Shown: one piece after another, positions 1-6,957 of the stretch | How positions within the stretch are numbered: the first letter of the stretch is position 1 | How the letters are laid out: the number at the start of each line of letters is the position of its first letter | Origin: DAOMFM01 sp035429825 | GTDB taxonomy: Bacteria; Acidobacteriota; Blastocatellia; UBA7656; JADIYM01 | Reading direction: 5' to 3' | Assembly: GCA_044224215.1 (NCBI GenBank) | Contig: JBGAKX010000103.1 | Coordinates: 1-15,785, forward strand | Length of the DNA stretch: 15,785 bases | Translations under genes and position numbers: made by a program | The notes under the pieces: generated by a model | Databases searched by the model: none | What the model saw: only the letters and a program-made list of their open reading frames with translations | Told to the model about the DNA's origin: nothing

Positions 1-526
1 CCGGAGGCACATCGAACAGTCGGCGGGCCTCGGTGTACATCGCGACAAAGACCGTCAACGCGCCGTAGTCCTTCCCGCCGGGAGAGGCGACGAGCCGCTC
101 GACAACTTCGCGCTGCAACATCAGCACGGCATCCGTGATCGCGGCACGATGGGCGATAAGGTGCGCCACGACGGGGGACGAGATGTAGTACGGCAGGTTC
201 GCGGCGACGTGCGTTCGCGACAGTTCAGGGTGCGTCACGAGCGCATCCTTGATGACCGCCGAAAGATCGAGCTCGAGCACGTCCGCCTCGATCACCGTCA
301 GGCGGTCACGCCCAATCCGTTCTTCGAGCGGCGCGCGCATCCTGGGATCGAGCTCGATAGCCACGACGTGGCCTGCATTGCGTACGAGCAGGTCGGTCAG
401 CGCTCCAGGCCCCGGACCGATCTCGACGACGAGGTCGTGAGCGTCGGCGCCCACGGCCGCGACGATGCGCTCCGCATACGAGCGGTCTACGAGCCAGTTC
501 TGCCCGAGCCGCTTCCGGGTCTGCAT
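1..526 (-). CDS. rsmA: 16S rRNA (adenine(1518)-N6/adenine(1519)-N6)-dimethyltransferase RsmA (KsgA), 3' end cut off
   Basis: RsmA uses S-adenosylmethionine to dimethylate two adjacent adenines in helix 45 of 16S rRNA, a late step in 30S assembly. Translating the minus strand from ATG at 526 gives an N-terminus MQTRKRLGQNWLVD, the family's RKxxGQNxLxD opening. It is followed by the SAM-binding motif VEIGPGPGALT (about residues 34-44) and the catalytic motif NLPYYISSP (about residues 100-108). About 175 residues are present; family members are usually 260-290, so the C-terminal RNA-binding part lies beyond base 1. The start ATG shares one base with the ribD stop (TGATG), so translation is probably coupled to ribD. 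No frame defects are seen in the visible part. Confidence 0.95.
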   Translation of the reverse strand, partial: MQTRKRLGQNWLVDRSYAERIVAAVGADAHDLVVEIGPGPGALTDLLVRNAGHVVAIELDPRMRAPLEERIGRDRLTVIEADVLELDLSAVIKDALVTHPELSRTHVAANLPYYISSPVVAHLIAHRAAITDAVLMLQREVVERLVASPGGKDYGALTVFVAMYTEARRLFDVPP

Positions 527-1653
527 CACTCGTCCCTGCTGTCAGCGCGTGCCGGGTAGCCCGTAATCTCTATGTCGTCGCCGAGCCGGCGCACCTCGAC
601 GTGTTCGAGACCGAGCGCGTCTGCCAGCCGCTCGGGCCCAGCGCCGCCGATCGAGCTGCGGGAATCGCGACCTCCGAGAATCCGCGGCGCGACAAAAAAC
701 GTCACCTTGTCGACGAGCCGCGACGCGACGAAACCTGACGACGTTTCGGGACCGCCCTCCACGATCACGCCGTTGACGCCGCGCGTGCCAAGATCGTCGA
801 GCACCTCGCCGAGGTCGAGCGCGCCGCGATCGGACGCGATGGTCACGACGTCGACACCGGCCTTGTCGAACGCTGACCGGTTCGCCGAATGTGAGGCCTC
901 TTCGGTCGTGTAGATCACGACCGGCGCGCTGTGCGCGGTATGAATGACACGGCTCGCGACGGGAGTCCGCAGCGTCGGGTCGAGTACGGCTCGAACGATT
1001 GGCACACGTTTCGGAAGGCCGCCGCGATACGTCAGCTCAGGATCGTCGGCCACGATGGTCCCGACGCCGACAAGAATCGCGTCGTACGCGCGGCGCAGCA
1101 TCTGCGACTCGTTGCGCGCGCCCTCGCCCGTGATCCAGCGCGATTCGCCCGTTCGCGTGGCGACGCGTCCGTCGAGTGTCTCGGCGACCTTGAGCAGCAC
1201 GAACGGGCGCCCGGTCGTGATGAACTTCAGGTACCGTTCGTTCAGACGTTCGGCTGATTGATGCTCGATCCCAACCGAGACGTCGATGCCCGCGGCGCGC
1301 AGGATCTCAAAGCCACGGCCATTCACGTACGACGCCGGATCCTTCATCGACGCCACGACGCGCGCGACGCCGGCCTCGATGAGCGCGTCGACGCAGGGAG
1401 GCGTCCGGCCGTGATGGCTGCACGGCTCGAGATTCACGTAAACGGTTGCGCCCTTCGCGTGCTCACCCGCCTGTTCGAGCGCGACCACCTCGGCATGCTT
1501 CCTGTCCGCGTATCGATGCGTCCCGGACCCGACAATCTCGCCGTCGCGAACGATCACCGTCCCGACGAGCGGATTCGGGCTTGCCTGGCCTGTGCCTTCC
1601 TCGGCCGCCTCGAGCGCCGCGCGGGCGTACCTGGCGTCGTCGATGCTCGTCAC
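526..1653 (-). CDS. ribD: Bifunctional riboflavin biosynthesis protein RibD (deaminase/reductase)
   Basis: RibD deaminates the pyrimidine product of GTP cyclohydrolase II and then reduces its ribose with NADPH, in the cytosolic riboflavin pathway. The protein has 375 residues, normal for the fused form. The N-terminal zinc deaminase has HAE at 53-55, C78 in EPCSHHGRTPPC and C87. The C-terminal reductase (from about 150) has LKVAETLDGRVAT, SRWITG at 171-176, VGVGTI, EGGPE at 299-303 and PRILGG at 323-328. The start is a GTG at 1653 that overlaps the tsaD stop by four bases (GTGA). One oddity is that the stretch after KDP, normally NPxVxGRG, reads ASYVNGRG at 106-113. Riboflavin genes often cluster together, but no other rib gene is present here. 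Confidence 0.95.
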   Translation of the reverse strand: MTSIDDARYARAALEAAEEGTGQASPNPLVGTVIVRDGEIVGSGTHRYADRKHAEVVALEQAGEHAKGATVYVNLEPCSHHGRTPPCVDALIEAGVARVVASMKDPASYVNGRGFEILRAAGIDVSVGIEHQSAERLNERYLKFITTGRPFVLLKVAETLDGRVATRTGESRWITGEGARNESQMLRRAYDAILVGVGTIVADDPELTYRGGLPKRVPIVRAVLDPTLRTPVASRVIHTAHSAPVVIYTTEEASHSANRSAFDKAGVDVVTIASDRGALDLGEVLDDLGTRGVNGVIVEGGPETSSGFVASRLVDKVTFFVAPRILGGRDSRSSIGGAGPERLADALGLEHVEVRRLGDDIEITGYPARADSRDE

Positions 1654-2690
1654 GCCGCGTCACCCACGCGAAGCGACGGATCGGCATTCAGCGTGAAGTC
1701 GTCACGGAGCCCCGCAAGCAGCTTGACGTACCCTGCCGCCGCGATCATCGCGGCGTTGTCCGTCGTCAGCGCCGGCGACGGCTTGACGACCCGTACGCGA
1801 GTCTTTCGGCCCAACTCGTCCATCGCATCCCTGAGCGCCGAGTTGCACGCCACGCCGCCGGCCAGGATGACCGTTCGCGGCGCGTAACGCGTGATTGCGG
1901 CGCGCACGCGCGCGCGCAGCGACCACACGACCGCGCGCTGAAAACTTGCAAGGAGGTCGCGTACGATCTGCGGCGGCTCGAGCCCGTCCGCGACAGGCGC
2001 GACGTCATGCTCCCGTATGAAACGCAGCACAGCCGTCTTGAGCCCGCTGAAGCTGAAGTCGAGCGTATCGTCGTGCATCTGCGGGACCTTGAACACGAGC
2101 GGCGCGGCTTCGGGATCGCCGGTCGCGGCAATCCGATCGATCACCGGCCCACCCGGGTACCCGAGCCCGAGCATCTTGGCGACCTTGTCGTATGCCTCGC
2201 CTGCCGCGTCGTCGCGGGTGCGGCCGAGAAGCCGGTACTCGCGCGGTTGAACGATCAGAAACAGGTTCGTGTGCCCGCCGGACACGACGAGCGCCAGCGC
2301 CGGGTACTCCAGATCGCCGTGCTCGAGCGCGACCGAATAGATGTGACCCTCGATGTGGTTCACGCCGACGAACGGAATGCCGGCCGCAAACGCGAGCGAC
2401 TTTGCATAGCTGAGGCCCACCAGCAGCGAGCCGACGAGCCCGGGACCGTTCGTCACGGCGATGCCGTCGATCTCGGCGAGCGTGACGCCCGCGTCGGCGA
2501 GCGCCTTGTCGACGACCGGACCGATCTGTTCGAGATGCTCGCGCGACGCGAGCTCGGGCACCACGCCGCCATAGACGCTGTGCATCGCGACCTGCGATGC
2601 GACAACGTTCGAGCGGATGATCCGGCCGCGTTCGACGACCGCGGCCGCGGTCTCGTCGCACGAACTCTCGATGCCAAGGACAAGTCTCAT
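1650..2690 (-). CDS. tsaD: tRNA N6-adenosine threonylcarbamoyltransferase TsaD
   Basis: TsaD transfers the threonylcarbamoyl group made by TsaC/TsaB-E partners to A37 of ANN-decoding tRNAs, in the cytosol. It belongs to the ASKHA ATPase fold. The 346-residue length is typical. Visible motifs are LGIESSCDETAAAVV at the N-terminus, the metal-binding HIEGH (H112, H116), SGGHT at 137-141, DDAAGEAYDKVAKMLGLGYPG, DFSFSGLKTA at 211-220, GGVACN at 278-283 and the PS..TDNAAMIA segment with D311. I chose ATG at 2690 because the family starts exactly at this MRLVLGIES-type sequence; the frame stays open upstream but there shadows the isomerase gene. It lies 20 bases after the isomerase stop and overlaps ribD by four bases, so it sits mid-operon. 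Confidence 0.96.
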   Translation of the reverse strand: MRLVLGIESSCDETAAAVVERGRIIRSNVVASQVAMHSVYGGVVPELASREHLEQIGPVVDKALADAGVTLAEIDGIAVTNGPGLVGSLLVGLSYAKSLAFAAGIPFVGVNHIEGHIYSVALEHGDLEYPALALVVSGGHTNLFLIVQPREYRLLGRTRDDAAGEAYDKVAKMLGLGYPGGPVIDRIAATGDPEAAPLVFKVPQMHDDTLDFSFSGLKTAVLRFIREHDVAPVADGLEPPQIVRDLLASFQRAVVWSLRARVRAAITRYAPRTVILAGGVACNSALRDAMDELGRKTRVRVVKPSPALTTDNAAMIAAAGYVKLLAGLRDDFTLNADPSLRVGDAA

Positions 2691-2710
2691 GGCGTGTCCA
2701 CGCGAGCTGT

Positions 2711-3145
2711 CTAGCTGATACGGATCGACTTGATCTTGTCGCCGACGCGAATCGACGAGACGACGTCCTGACCCTCGGTCACGTAGCCAAAGACCGCATA
2801 GTTCTTGTCGAGAAACGACGTCGCCCCAAGCGTGATGTAGAACTGGCACGAAGCGCTGTTGGGATCGCTGGAGCGCGCCATCGCCACCGTGCCGGCACGG
2901 TCGTGCTTCAGGTCGGGGTGGATCTCGAGCGCGATCTTCTTGTCGGAACTGCCGGTTCCCGTGCCGTTCGGACACCCGCCCTGGATGACAAAGCCGGGCT
3001 CGACCCTGTGGAAGTTCAGACCGTCGTACCAGTTCTTCTGGGCCAGCTCGATGAAGTTCGCGGTCGTCAGCGGCGCCTTGTCTTCCTGCAGGGTGAACTT
3101 GATCGTCCCCTTGTCGGTTTCGATCGTCGCGGTGCGATTTGCCAC
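2711..3145 (-). CDS. Cyclophilin-type peptidyl-prolyl cis-trans isomerase (PpiB-like, cytosolic)
   Basis: This enzyme catalyses cis-trans isomerisation of Xaa-Pro bonds to speed protein folding. The 144-residue protein is a single cyclophilin domain with no signal peptide, so it is probably cytoplasmic. Motifs are NFHRVEPGFVIQGG (44-57, catalytic R47), GTVAMARS (85-92), SCQFYITL (99-106) and LDKNYAVFGYV (112-122). The position of the cyclosporin-contacting tryptophan of animal cyclophilins is F111, as in many bacterial members. The start is a GTG at 3145 with AGGAGG (bases 3151-3156 on the minus strand) five bases upstream, which settles the start. It is the first gene of the tsaD-ribD-rsmA group and diverges from the selenoprotein gene. 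Confidence 0.95.
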   Translation of the reverse strand: MANRTATIETDKGTIKFTLQEDKAPLTTANFIELAQKNWYDGLNFHRVEPGFVIQGGCPNGTGTGSSDKKIALEIHPDLKHDRAGTVAMARSSDPNSASCQFYITLGATSFLDKNYAVFGYVTEGQDVVSSIRVGDKIKSIRIS

Positions 3146-3243
3146 GTGAGCCTCCTATGGAGCCAAATTTGGTGCGAGCCGCGCGTGGCGGCAAAAAGAG
3201 CAATCTACCACCGCCATTCCGAGCCGCGCAAACAACGCCGGAG

Positions 3244-3272
3244 TTGAACCACCTGACGGCCTCGTGTAAGGT
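3244..3272 (+). promoter_or_regulatory. Candidate sigma-70-like promoter for the SelW-like gene
   Basis: TTGAAC at 3244-3249 (4 of 6 to TTGACA) is separated by 17 bases from TAAGGT at 3267-3272 (3 of 6 to TATAAT). Transcription would begin near 3279 and give a leader of about 27 bases that includes the Shine-Dalgarno site. The spacing is ideal, but the -10 box is weak. Confidence 0.35.
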
Positions 3273-3290
3273 GCCGAAAGTCGACACGCC

Positions 3291-3297
3291 AAGGAGG
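3291..3297 (+). promoter_or_regulatory. Strong ribosome binding site deciding the start of the SelW-like gene
   Basis: AAGGAGG lies eight bases upstream of ATG at 3306. It is one of the best Shine-Dalgarno matches in the window. It sits before a frame that would contain only ten codons if TGA at 3336 were a stop, which argues that the short upstream frame is the start of a longer gene. Confidence 0.85.
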
Positions 3298-3305
3298 ACG
3301 GCAGG

Positions 3306-3545
3306 ATGAACCTGACCATCGAGTACTGCTCGGTCTGAAATTACGAACCGAAAGCCGTCAGTTTGACGGAGAAGCTACTTTCGGAGCTCAAGTTGGATAT
3401 CAAGGAATTGAAGCTAATTCCCGGAAAAGGCGGATGTTTTGAGATCTGGATCGACAACGACAAGATCTACTCGAAGCTTGATACAGGCGAGTTCCCGGAA
3501 GACGACGACATCGTCTCGCAGGTCGTAAAGCGGCGCGACGGCTAA
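3306..3545 (+). CDS. selW: SelW/Rdx-family selenoprotein with CxxU motif; TGA at 3336-3338 read as selenocysteine
   Basis: SelW/Rdx proteins are small thioredoxin-like oxidoreductases with a redox-active CxxC or CxxU motif; substrates in bacteria are poorly known. Reading through the in-frame TGA gives 79 residues beginning MNLTIEYCSVUNYEPKAVSL. The beta-strand-CxxU-helix start (C8, U11) matches the family's YCxxUxYxPxxxxL pattern. The second half has the family's G-x-F-E signature and hallmark end (GGCFEIWIDNDKIYSKLDTG at 42-61, then FPE). A Shine-Dalgarno site is placed correctly for ATG at 3306, and a SECIS-like hairpin follows the TGA. Without recoding, only a 60-codon fragment starting at TTG 3363 remains, lacking the redox motif. 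GC is about 51 percent (122 of 240 by hand count), well below its neighbours, which may mean transfer. A pseudogene is possible but the rest of the frame and the RNA structure argue against it. Confidence 0.85.
3336..3384 (+). promoter_or_regulatory. Candidate bacterial SECIS element directly downstream of the selenocysteine TGA
   Basis: After TGA at 3336-3338 there is a two-tier hairpin. The apical stem is CCGTCA (3355-3360) with TGACGG (3364-3369), six perfect pairs closing a GTT loop. The basal stem is CCGAAAG (3348-3354) with CTTTCGG (3378-3384), seven perfect pairs. The 5' side is continuous and the 3' side has an eight-base bulge (3370-3377). The loop begins with G, 22 bases after the TGA. 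A short G-containing apical loop about 16-37 bases from the codon is what is known of bacterial SECIS elements bound by SelB. The structure lies inside the coding frame, as usual in bacteria. Confidence 0.72.
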
Positions 3546-3573
3546 CGGGCGCCGGTCAACGGCGTACGCGCTG

Positions 3574-3900
3574 CTACCACAGTGAACCGCCCTCGGCGAT
3601 GGTTGCGTTCCAGAACTCGACGAATGCGTCGCGAATCGGCTCGACCTGGATGATCGAGCGCTGCCTCAGAAAGATGGCGTGGTCGCTTCCGGACTCGTCG
3701 TCCTCCTCGTTCTTTGAGAACTCGGGTCGATCGACCTCTTCGTCCTCTCCGTCGAGCCACCGGACATAGTCGAAGCGGATGAACGCATCGAGCGGGCGTG
3801 TGAAGATCGCGGTCTCGAGATCTCCCTCGACGCGCGCAACAAAGTGATACAAGCCCTCCCCACGGGTCTCGTACGTCACTCGCACCCACGATGCCGCCAT
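3574..3900 (-). CDS. Small acidic protein of unknown function
   Basis: I do not recognise this 108-residue protein. It begins MAASWVRVTYETRGEGLYHF and looks like a compact alpha/beta cytosolic protein. There is no signal peptide, membrane segment or cysteine. A central acidic stretch (about residues 48-72) is rich in Asp and Glu and contains WLDGEDEEVDRPEF. The chosen ATG at 3900 has AAGGAGA (3905-3911, minus strand) four bases upstream; the open frame extends to 3939, but without a ribosome binding site there. It converges on the SelW-like gene with a gap of 28 bases and diverges from the large secreted protein. Nothing in the sequence shows a functional link with either. Confidence 0.75.
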   Translation of the reverse strand: MAASWVRVTYETRGEGLYHFVARVEGDLETAIFTRPLDAFIRFDYVRWLDGEDEEVDRPEFSKNEEDDESGSDHAIFLRQRSIIQVEPIRDAFVEFWNATIAEGGSLW

Positions 3901-3904
3901 CACA

Positions 3905-3911
3905 TCTCCTT
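3905..3911 (-). promoter_or_regulatory. Ribosome binding site fixing the start of the acidic protein
   Basis: AAGGAGA on the minus strand lies four bases before the ATG at 3900. It favours this start over the upstream in-frame start at 3939. Confidence 0.7.
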
Positions 3912-3940
3912 TCGAGCCAAAGTTCCTTCCGATGAGCAAT

Positions 3941-3970
3941 TTGCGATTCGCGGAACTTGCACGATACTAT
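3941..3970 (+). promoter_or_regulatory. Candidate sigma-70-like promoter for the propeller/IPT protein operon
   Basis: TTGCGA at 3941-3946 (4 of 6 to TTGACA) is followed after 18 bases by TACTAT at 3965-3970 (4 of 6 to TATAAT). Transcription starting near 3977 would leave a leader of about 90 bases before the ATG at 4066. The local sequence is more AT-rich than the surrounding genes. Confidence 0.45.
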
Positions 3971-4065
3971 TCGGGTTTAAGCTTCGCAAGCGTGCGTCCA
4001 ACCGTGTCTTGACGGTACGCGACGACGCGCTCCCAACTCCGAAATGGATGGAGACTGACAGACTC

Positions 4066-6957
4066 ATGCCGAGATTTTGTGCGTTTGCGGTGATCATGTT
4101 GCTCGCGTTCGTCGGCCTGCCGGTGCAACAGGCCCGCGCCGTCGTTCAGGAGCGCCACCTGGTCGATCTGCCGACAGGAACCATTCTCGGGGTCGGCACA
4201 CGACCCGTCGTCACGGCCGACGGCAATCTCGGTTTTGTTGCGCCGGTCCAGGGAGACACGGTCGATGCGTTCGCGCTGCGCACGGGCGAGACACTTGGCC
4301 GCGTGCAGGACCTCGGCGTTGCGTCGGGTCTGTCGCTCCACGAAGGTGCGGACGCACGCCTCCTGATGGTCACACTTCCCGGTCGACCCGCCGATCCGTC
4401 CGATCCATCGGGCGCAATTCGTCCGGCGTCGGTCATCGTCCTCGACGTGTCGGACGTCGAGAACATCGCGGTCCGCTCCACACTAAAGCTCGCCGACAAC
4501 GTCGTGCTTGCGCCGGACGCCCGCGCGACGTTCGTTCGCGACGGCCGGTTTGGGCTTGTGACTGTCGTGGCGCCGGTGCCCGCGGTCGTGTCGTTCGACA
4601 CGGCCACGGGGGTCCAGGTTGGCGCCCTCACACTCGACGGACGGCCCGATTCGCTCGCCGTGTCCGAGCCAGACCAGACGCGCGACGCGGTTGTCGCGCT
4701 GCCAAGTTCGTCCGCAAACGAAGTCGCGCTCGTGTCGCTTTCGCCGGACGGCGTGCTGCTCCCCGCGGCTGCATTTCAGCCACCGCCGGGCGTACAGCTC
4801 GCGCCGGTGAACAACGTCCAGTTTTCGGCCGACGGTCGGTACGCGTTCGTTGCGTCGATGCGCGGCACGTCGCTGATGAGTTTGGACGTCGCGTCCGGAA
4901 CGCTTGTGGATCGCATTTCGACGGAAGGCACGCCGGCGGCGCTCTCCGTCTACCACACCAGCTCGGGCGAGCGAATCGCCGTTTCCAATATTTCACGGCC
5001 GGGCAGCGTCTCGGTCACTCCGGCCGAATCGGCCGAGGTCGAACCCCTCGGCTTCCCGGGCACGGTCATTGTCGATGCGACGACGGACGGGAAGTTCTCG
5101 CTGCGATCGCGATTCGCGCCGGAGACCGGCGAGGACGTCGCGCCGGCGAACGCGCCCGAATTCAATGCCGACGGCACGATGCTGTTCGTTCCGACGCGCA
5201 CCGGCTCGCTGTATTCCGTCGACGTTCTGACGGGCCAGAACACGGCGCGCCAACTCGTCGGAAATCACGTTCAGTCGATCACGGTCGCCCCGCTCGCCGA
5301 GGTCGTCGCGGTCGTCACCGCGGGCGGCTCCGACGGCTCGATCGAAGTGATACCCGCCGGGGACGGCATTCGCCAGCGGGCACCGCAACCCGAAGAGGCC
5401 AAACCGCACGCGGACGAACCCGCGCCGGAATCGAAGCCCGCCGAAAAGACGCAGGCGCCTCCGGTGATCGACCGGCTCGCACCGCCCACCGTCGAGACGG
5501 GCCGTCGAAAGGACCTTGTGGTCACCGTGATCGGCTCGGGTTTTCAGGCCGGAGCGACCGTGCTCGCCGGCAGCACCGTCTATTCGGCAGCTGTCAACGA
5601 GAAGGGCCGCCGCGCGTCGTTCAGCCTCCCTGCCTCGACGTTCACGGCTCCGGCGAACATTCCCGTGCAGCTCGTCAATCCGGACAACTCCGCGTCGAAT
5701 ACCGTCGCGCTCGCCGTGGTGCCTCCGTTCTCGCCGATCCTGACCAAGGTCTCGCCCGACAACATTCCGTCCGGATCGGGCGGCGTCGACCTCAGGATTC
5801 GCGGTGATCACTTCCGCGATGGCGCCATCGCAAAGGTGACGTTCAACGACGAATCCGGCGGCCAGCAGACGGTCGACCTGCGGACATACCGGCTCAGCTT
5901 CACGGCGATCGTTGCACGGCTTCCCTACGCGCTCACAAAGCGCGCCAAGGTGTTCCTACTCTCGATTGCCGATCGCGACGGGACGGCAGTGTCCGATTCG
6001 CTCCCGGTGATCGTCGCCGGACCAGCGATCACTTCCGTCGAACCAACGGGCATCGCGGCTGGCGACCTGAAGGCGGGCGAAACGCTCGTGCTGAAGCTGA
6101 CCGGCACGAATCTTCATCGGGACGCGGTGGTCTATGTCCGGACGCCCGTGCGAGGCGACAACGACACCGGGAACTTTGTGCGGGTCCCGTCGTCGAACGT
6201 GCAGTGGAAGAGCACCGAGCGAGTCAACGTGACATTGTCGGCGTACGACGTCGCATATTCGGGACCGCTCATCGTTCGACTCTTCAACCCCGTCGCTGGC
6301 CTCAGACCGAAACAGGGTGACGTCGCAGAGACCGCGGTCGTCGTCTCCGGACCGGTCGTATCGTCAACGACCCCCGGAAGCATCGTCGCGGGGACCGACA
6401 TGTTCATTCTGAAGCTCGACGGAACCGATTTCCGAAAGGGCGCGATGGTGAAGGTGCAGCGTGATGGCGGCGGCACGGCAACGCGCCGGATCGTCGTCGA
6501 CGATCCCGCGTTCAAGGACCGGAAGCGCATCAACGTTCCGTTCGACACACCGGAACTGCTGCGGCTCGTCGCCCGGCCCGGAACCATCTTCCTGCGCGTC
6601 CTCAATCCGACGCTCGGCAAGAGCGATCCGTCGCCGCAGTTCATGGTGCCGGTTGTCGGGCCGCACATCGCATCGTTCGAGCTCATTCCGCGCCAGCATA
6701 ATCCCGAAGAGTACCGGCTCACGCTGACGGGAACGGATTTTCGCGACGGAGCCACGATTCAGGTGCTGACGTCCGACGGAACGCCGGTCGGCCACCCCAT
6801 CGACGGCAAGGTCAAGAGCGACACCGAGATCGTCGTGACGCTGTCGCGCACTCGGGTGACGAACCTGCGCACGTTCAAGGTTCGGGTGATCAACTCCGGC
6901 GGCGCGTACAACACCGACGGCATCGCGTCGAACGACCTTGACGTGACCGTCGAATGA
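4066..6957 (+). CDS. Exported beta-propeller protein with C-terminal IPT/TIG-like repeats
   Basis: The 963-residue protein starts with a clear signal peptide (hydrophobic AVIMLLAFVG, predicted cleavage after QQARA near residue 25), so it is exported. Residues about 30-430 show repeated FSADGRYAFVA- and FNADGTMLFVP-type strands typical of YVTN/lactonase-like beta-propellers. A Pro/Glu/Lys linker (about 438-464) follows. Then come about five IPT/TIG-like Ig-fold repeats near 465, 554, 651, 761 and 864, each with a G-x-x-F/L-x-x-GA core such as GSGFQAGATV, GTDFRKGAMV and GTDFRDGATI. Such modules mediate protein or surface contacts; the ligand is unknown. The start is uncertain: ATG 4048 is also in frame, but 4066 gives the better signal peptide, with GGAG twelve bases upstream. 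Its TGA overlaps the next ATG (ATGA), indicating translational coupling. Confidence 0.88.
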   Translation: MPRFCAFAVIMLLAFVGLPVQQARAVVQERHLVDLPTGTILGVGTRPVVTADGNLGFVAPVQGDTVDAFALRTGETLGRVQDLGVASGLSLHEGADARLLMVTLPGRPADPSDPSGAIRPASVIVLDVSDVENIAVRSTLKLADNVVLAPDARATFVRDGRFGLVTVVAPVPAVVSFDTATGVQVGALTLDGRPDSLAVSEPDQTRDAVVALPSSSANEVALVSLSPDGVLLPAAAFQPPPGVQLAPVNNVQFSADGRYAFVASMRGTSLMSLDVASGTLVDRISTEGTPAALSVYHTSSGERIAVSNISRPGSVSVTPAESAEVEPLGFPGTVIVDATTDGKFSLRSRFAPETGEDVAPANAPEFNADGTMLFVPTRTGSLYSVDVLTGQNTARQLVGNHVQSITVAPLAEVVAVVTAGGSDGSIEVIPAGDGIRQRAPQPEEAKPHADEPAPESKPAEKTQAPPVIDRLAPPTVETGRRKDLVVTVIGSGFQAGATVLAGSTVYSAAVNEKGRRASFSLPASTFTAPANIPVQLVNPDNSASNTVALAVVPPFSPILTKVSPDNIPSGSGGVDLRIRGDHFRDGAIAKVTFNDESGGQQTVDLRTYRLSFTAIVARLPYALTKRAKVFLLSIADRDGTAVSDSLPVIVAGPAITSVEPTGIAAGDLKAGETLVLKLTGTNLHRDAVVYVRTPVRGDNDTGNFVRVPSSNVQWKSTERVNVTLSAYDVAYSGPLIVRLFNPVAGLRPKQGDVAETAVVVSGPVVSSTTPGSIVAGTDMFILKLDGTDFRKGAMVKVQRDGGGTATRRIVVDDPAFKDRKRINVPFDTPELLRLVARPGTIFLRVLNPTLGKSDPSPQFMVPVVGPHIASFELIPRQHNPEEYRLTLTGTDFRDGATIQVLTSDGTPVGHPIDGKVKSDTEIVVTLSRTRVTNLRTFKVRVINSGGAYNTDGIASNDLDVTVE

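Noticed and set aside
1650..3287. A single 545-residue minus-strand frame covering both tsaD and the isomerase region
   Set aside because: Only the part from ATG 2690 matches TsaD. Upstream, the frame is an Arg/Asp-rich shadow of the cyclophilin gene, which has its own ribosome binding site and family motifs.
3363..3545. A 60-codon gene starting at TTG 3363
   Set aside because: It has no ribosome binding site and lacks the N-terminal redox motif. It is the 3' part of the TGA-containing SelW-like gene.
3550..3564. Hairpin CGCCG-GTCAA-CGGCG between the SelW-like and acidic-protein genes as a bidirectional terminator
   Set aside because: Only five pairs and no T-run on either side; such short GC hairpins are expected in GC-rich DNA.
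3844..4065. Extension of the propeller/IPT frame upstream to 3844
   Set aside because: The extra sequence overlaps the acidic protein and the promoter and would bury the signal peptide.
4077..5807. Long overlapping plus- and minus-strand frames within the propeller/IPT gene
   Set aside because: They are Arg/Gly-rich with no motifs or ribosome binding sites, typical of out-of-frame translation of GC-rich coding DNA.
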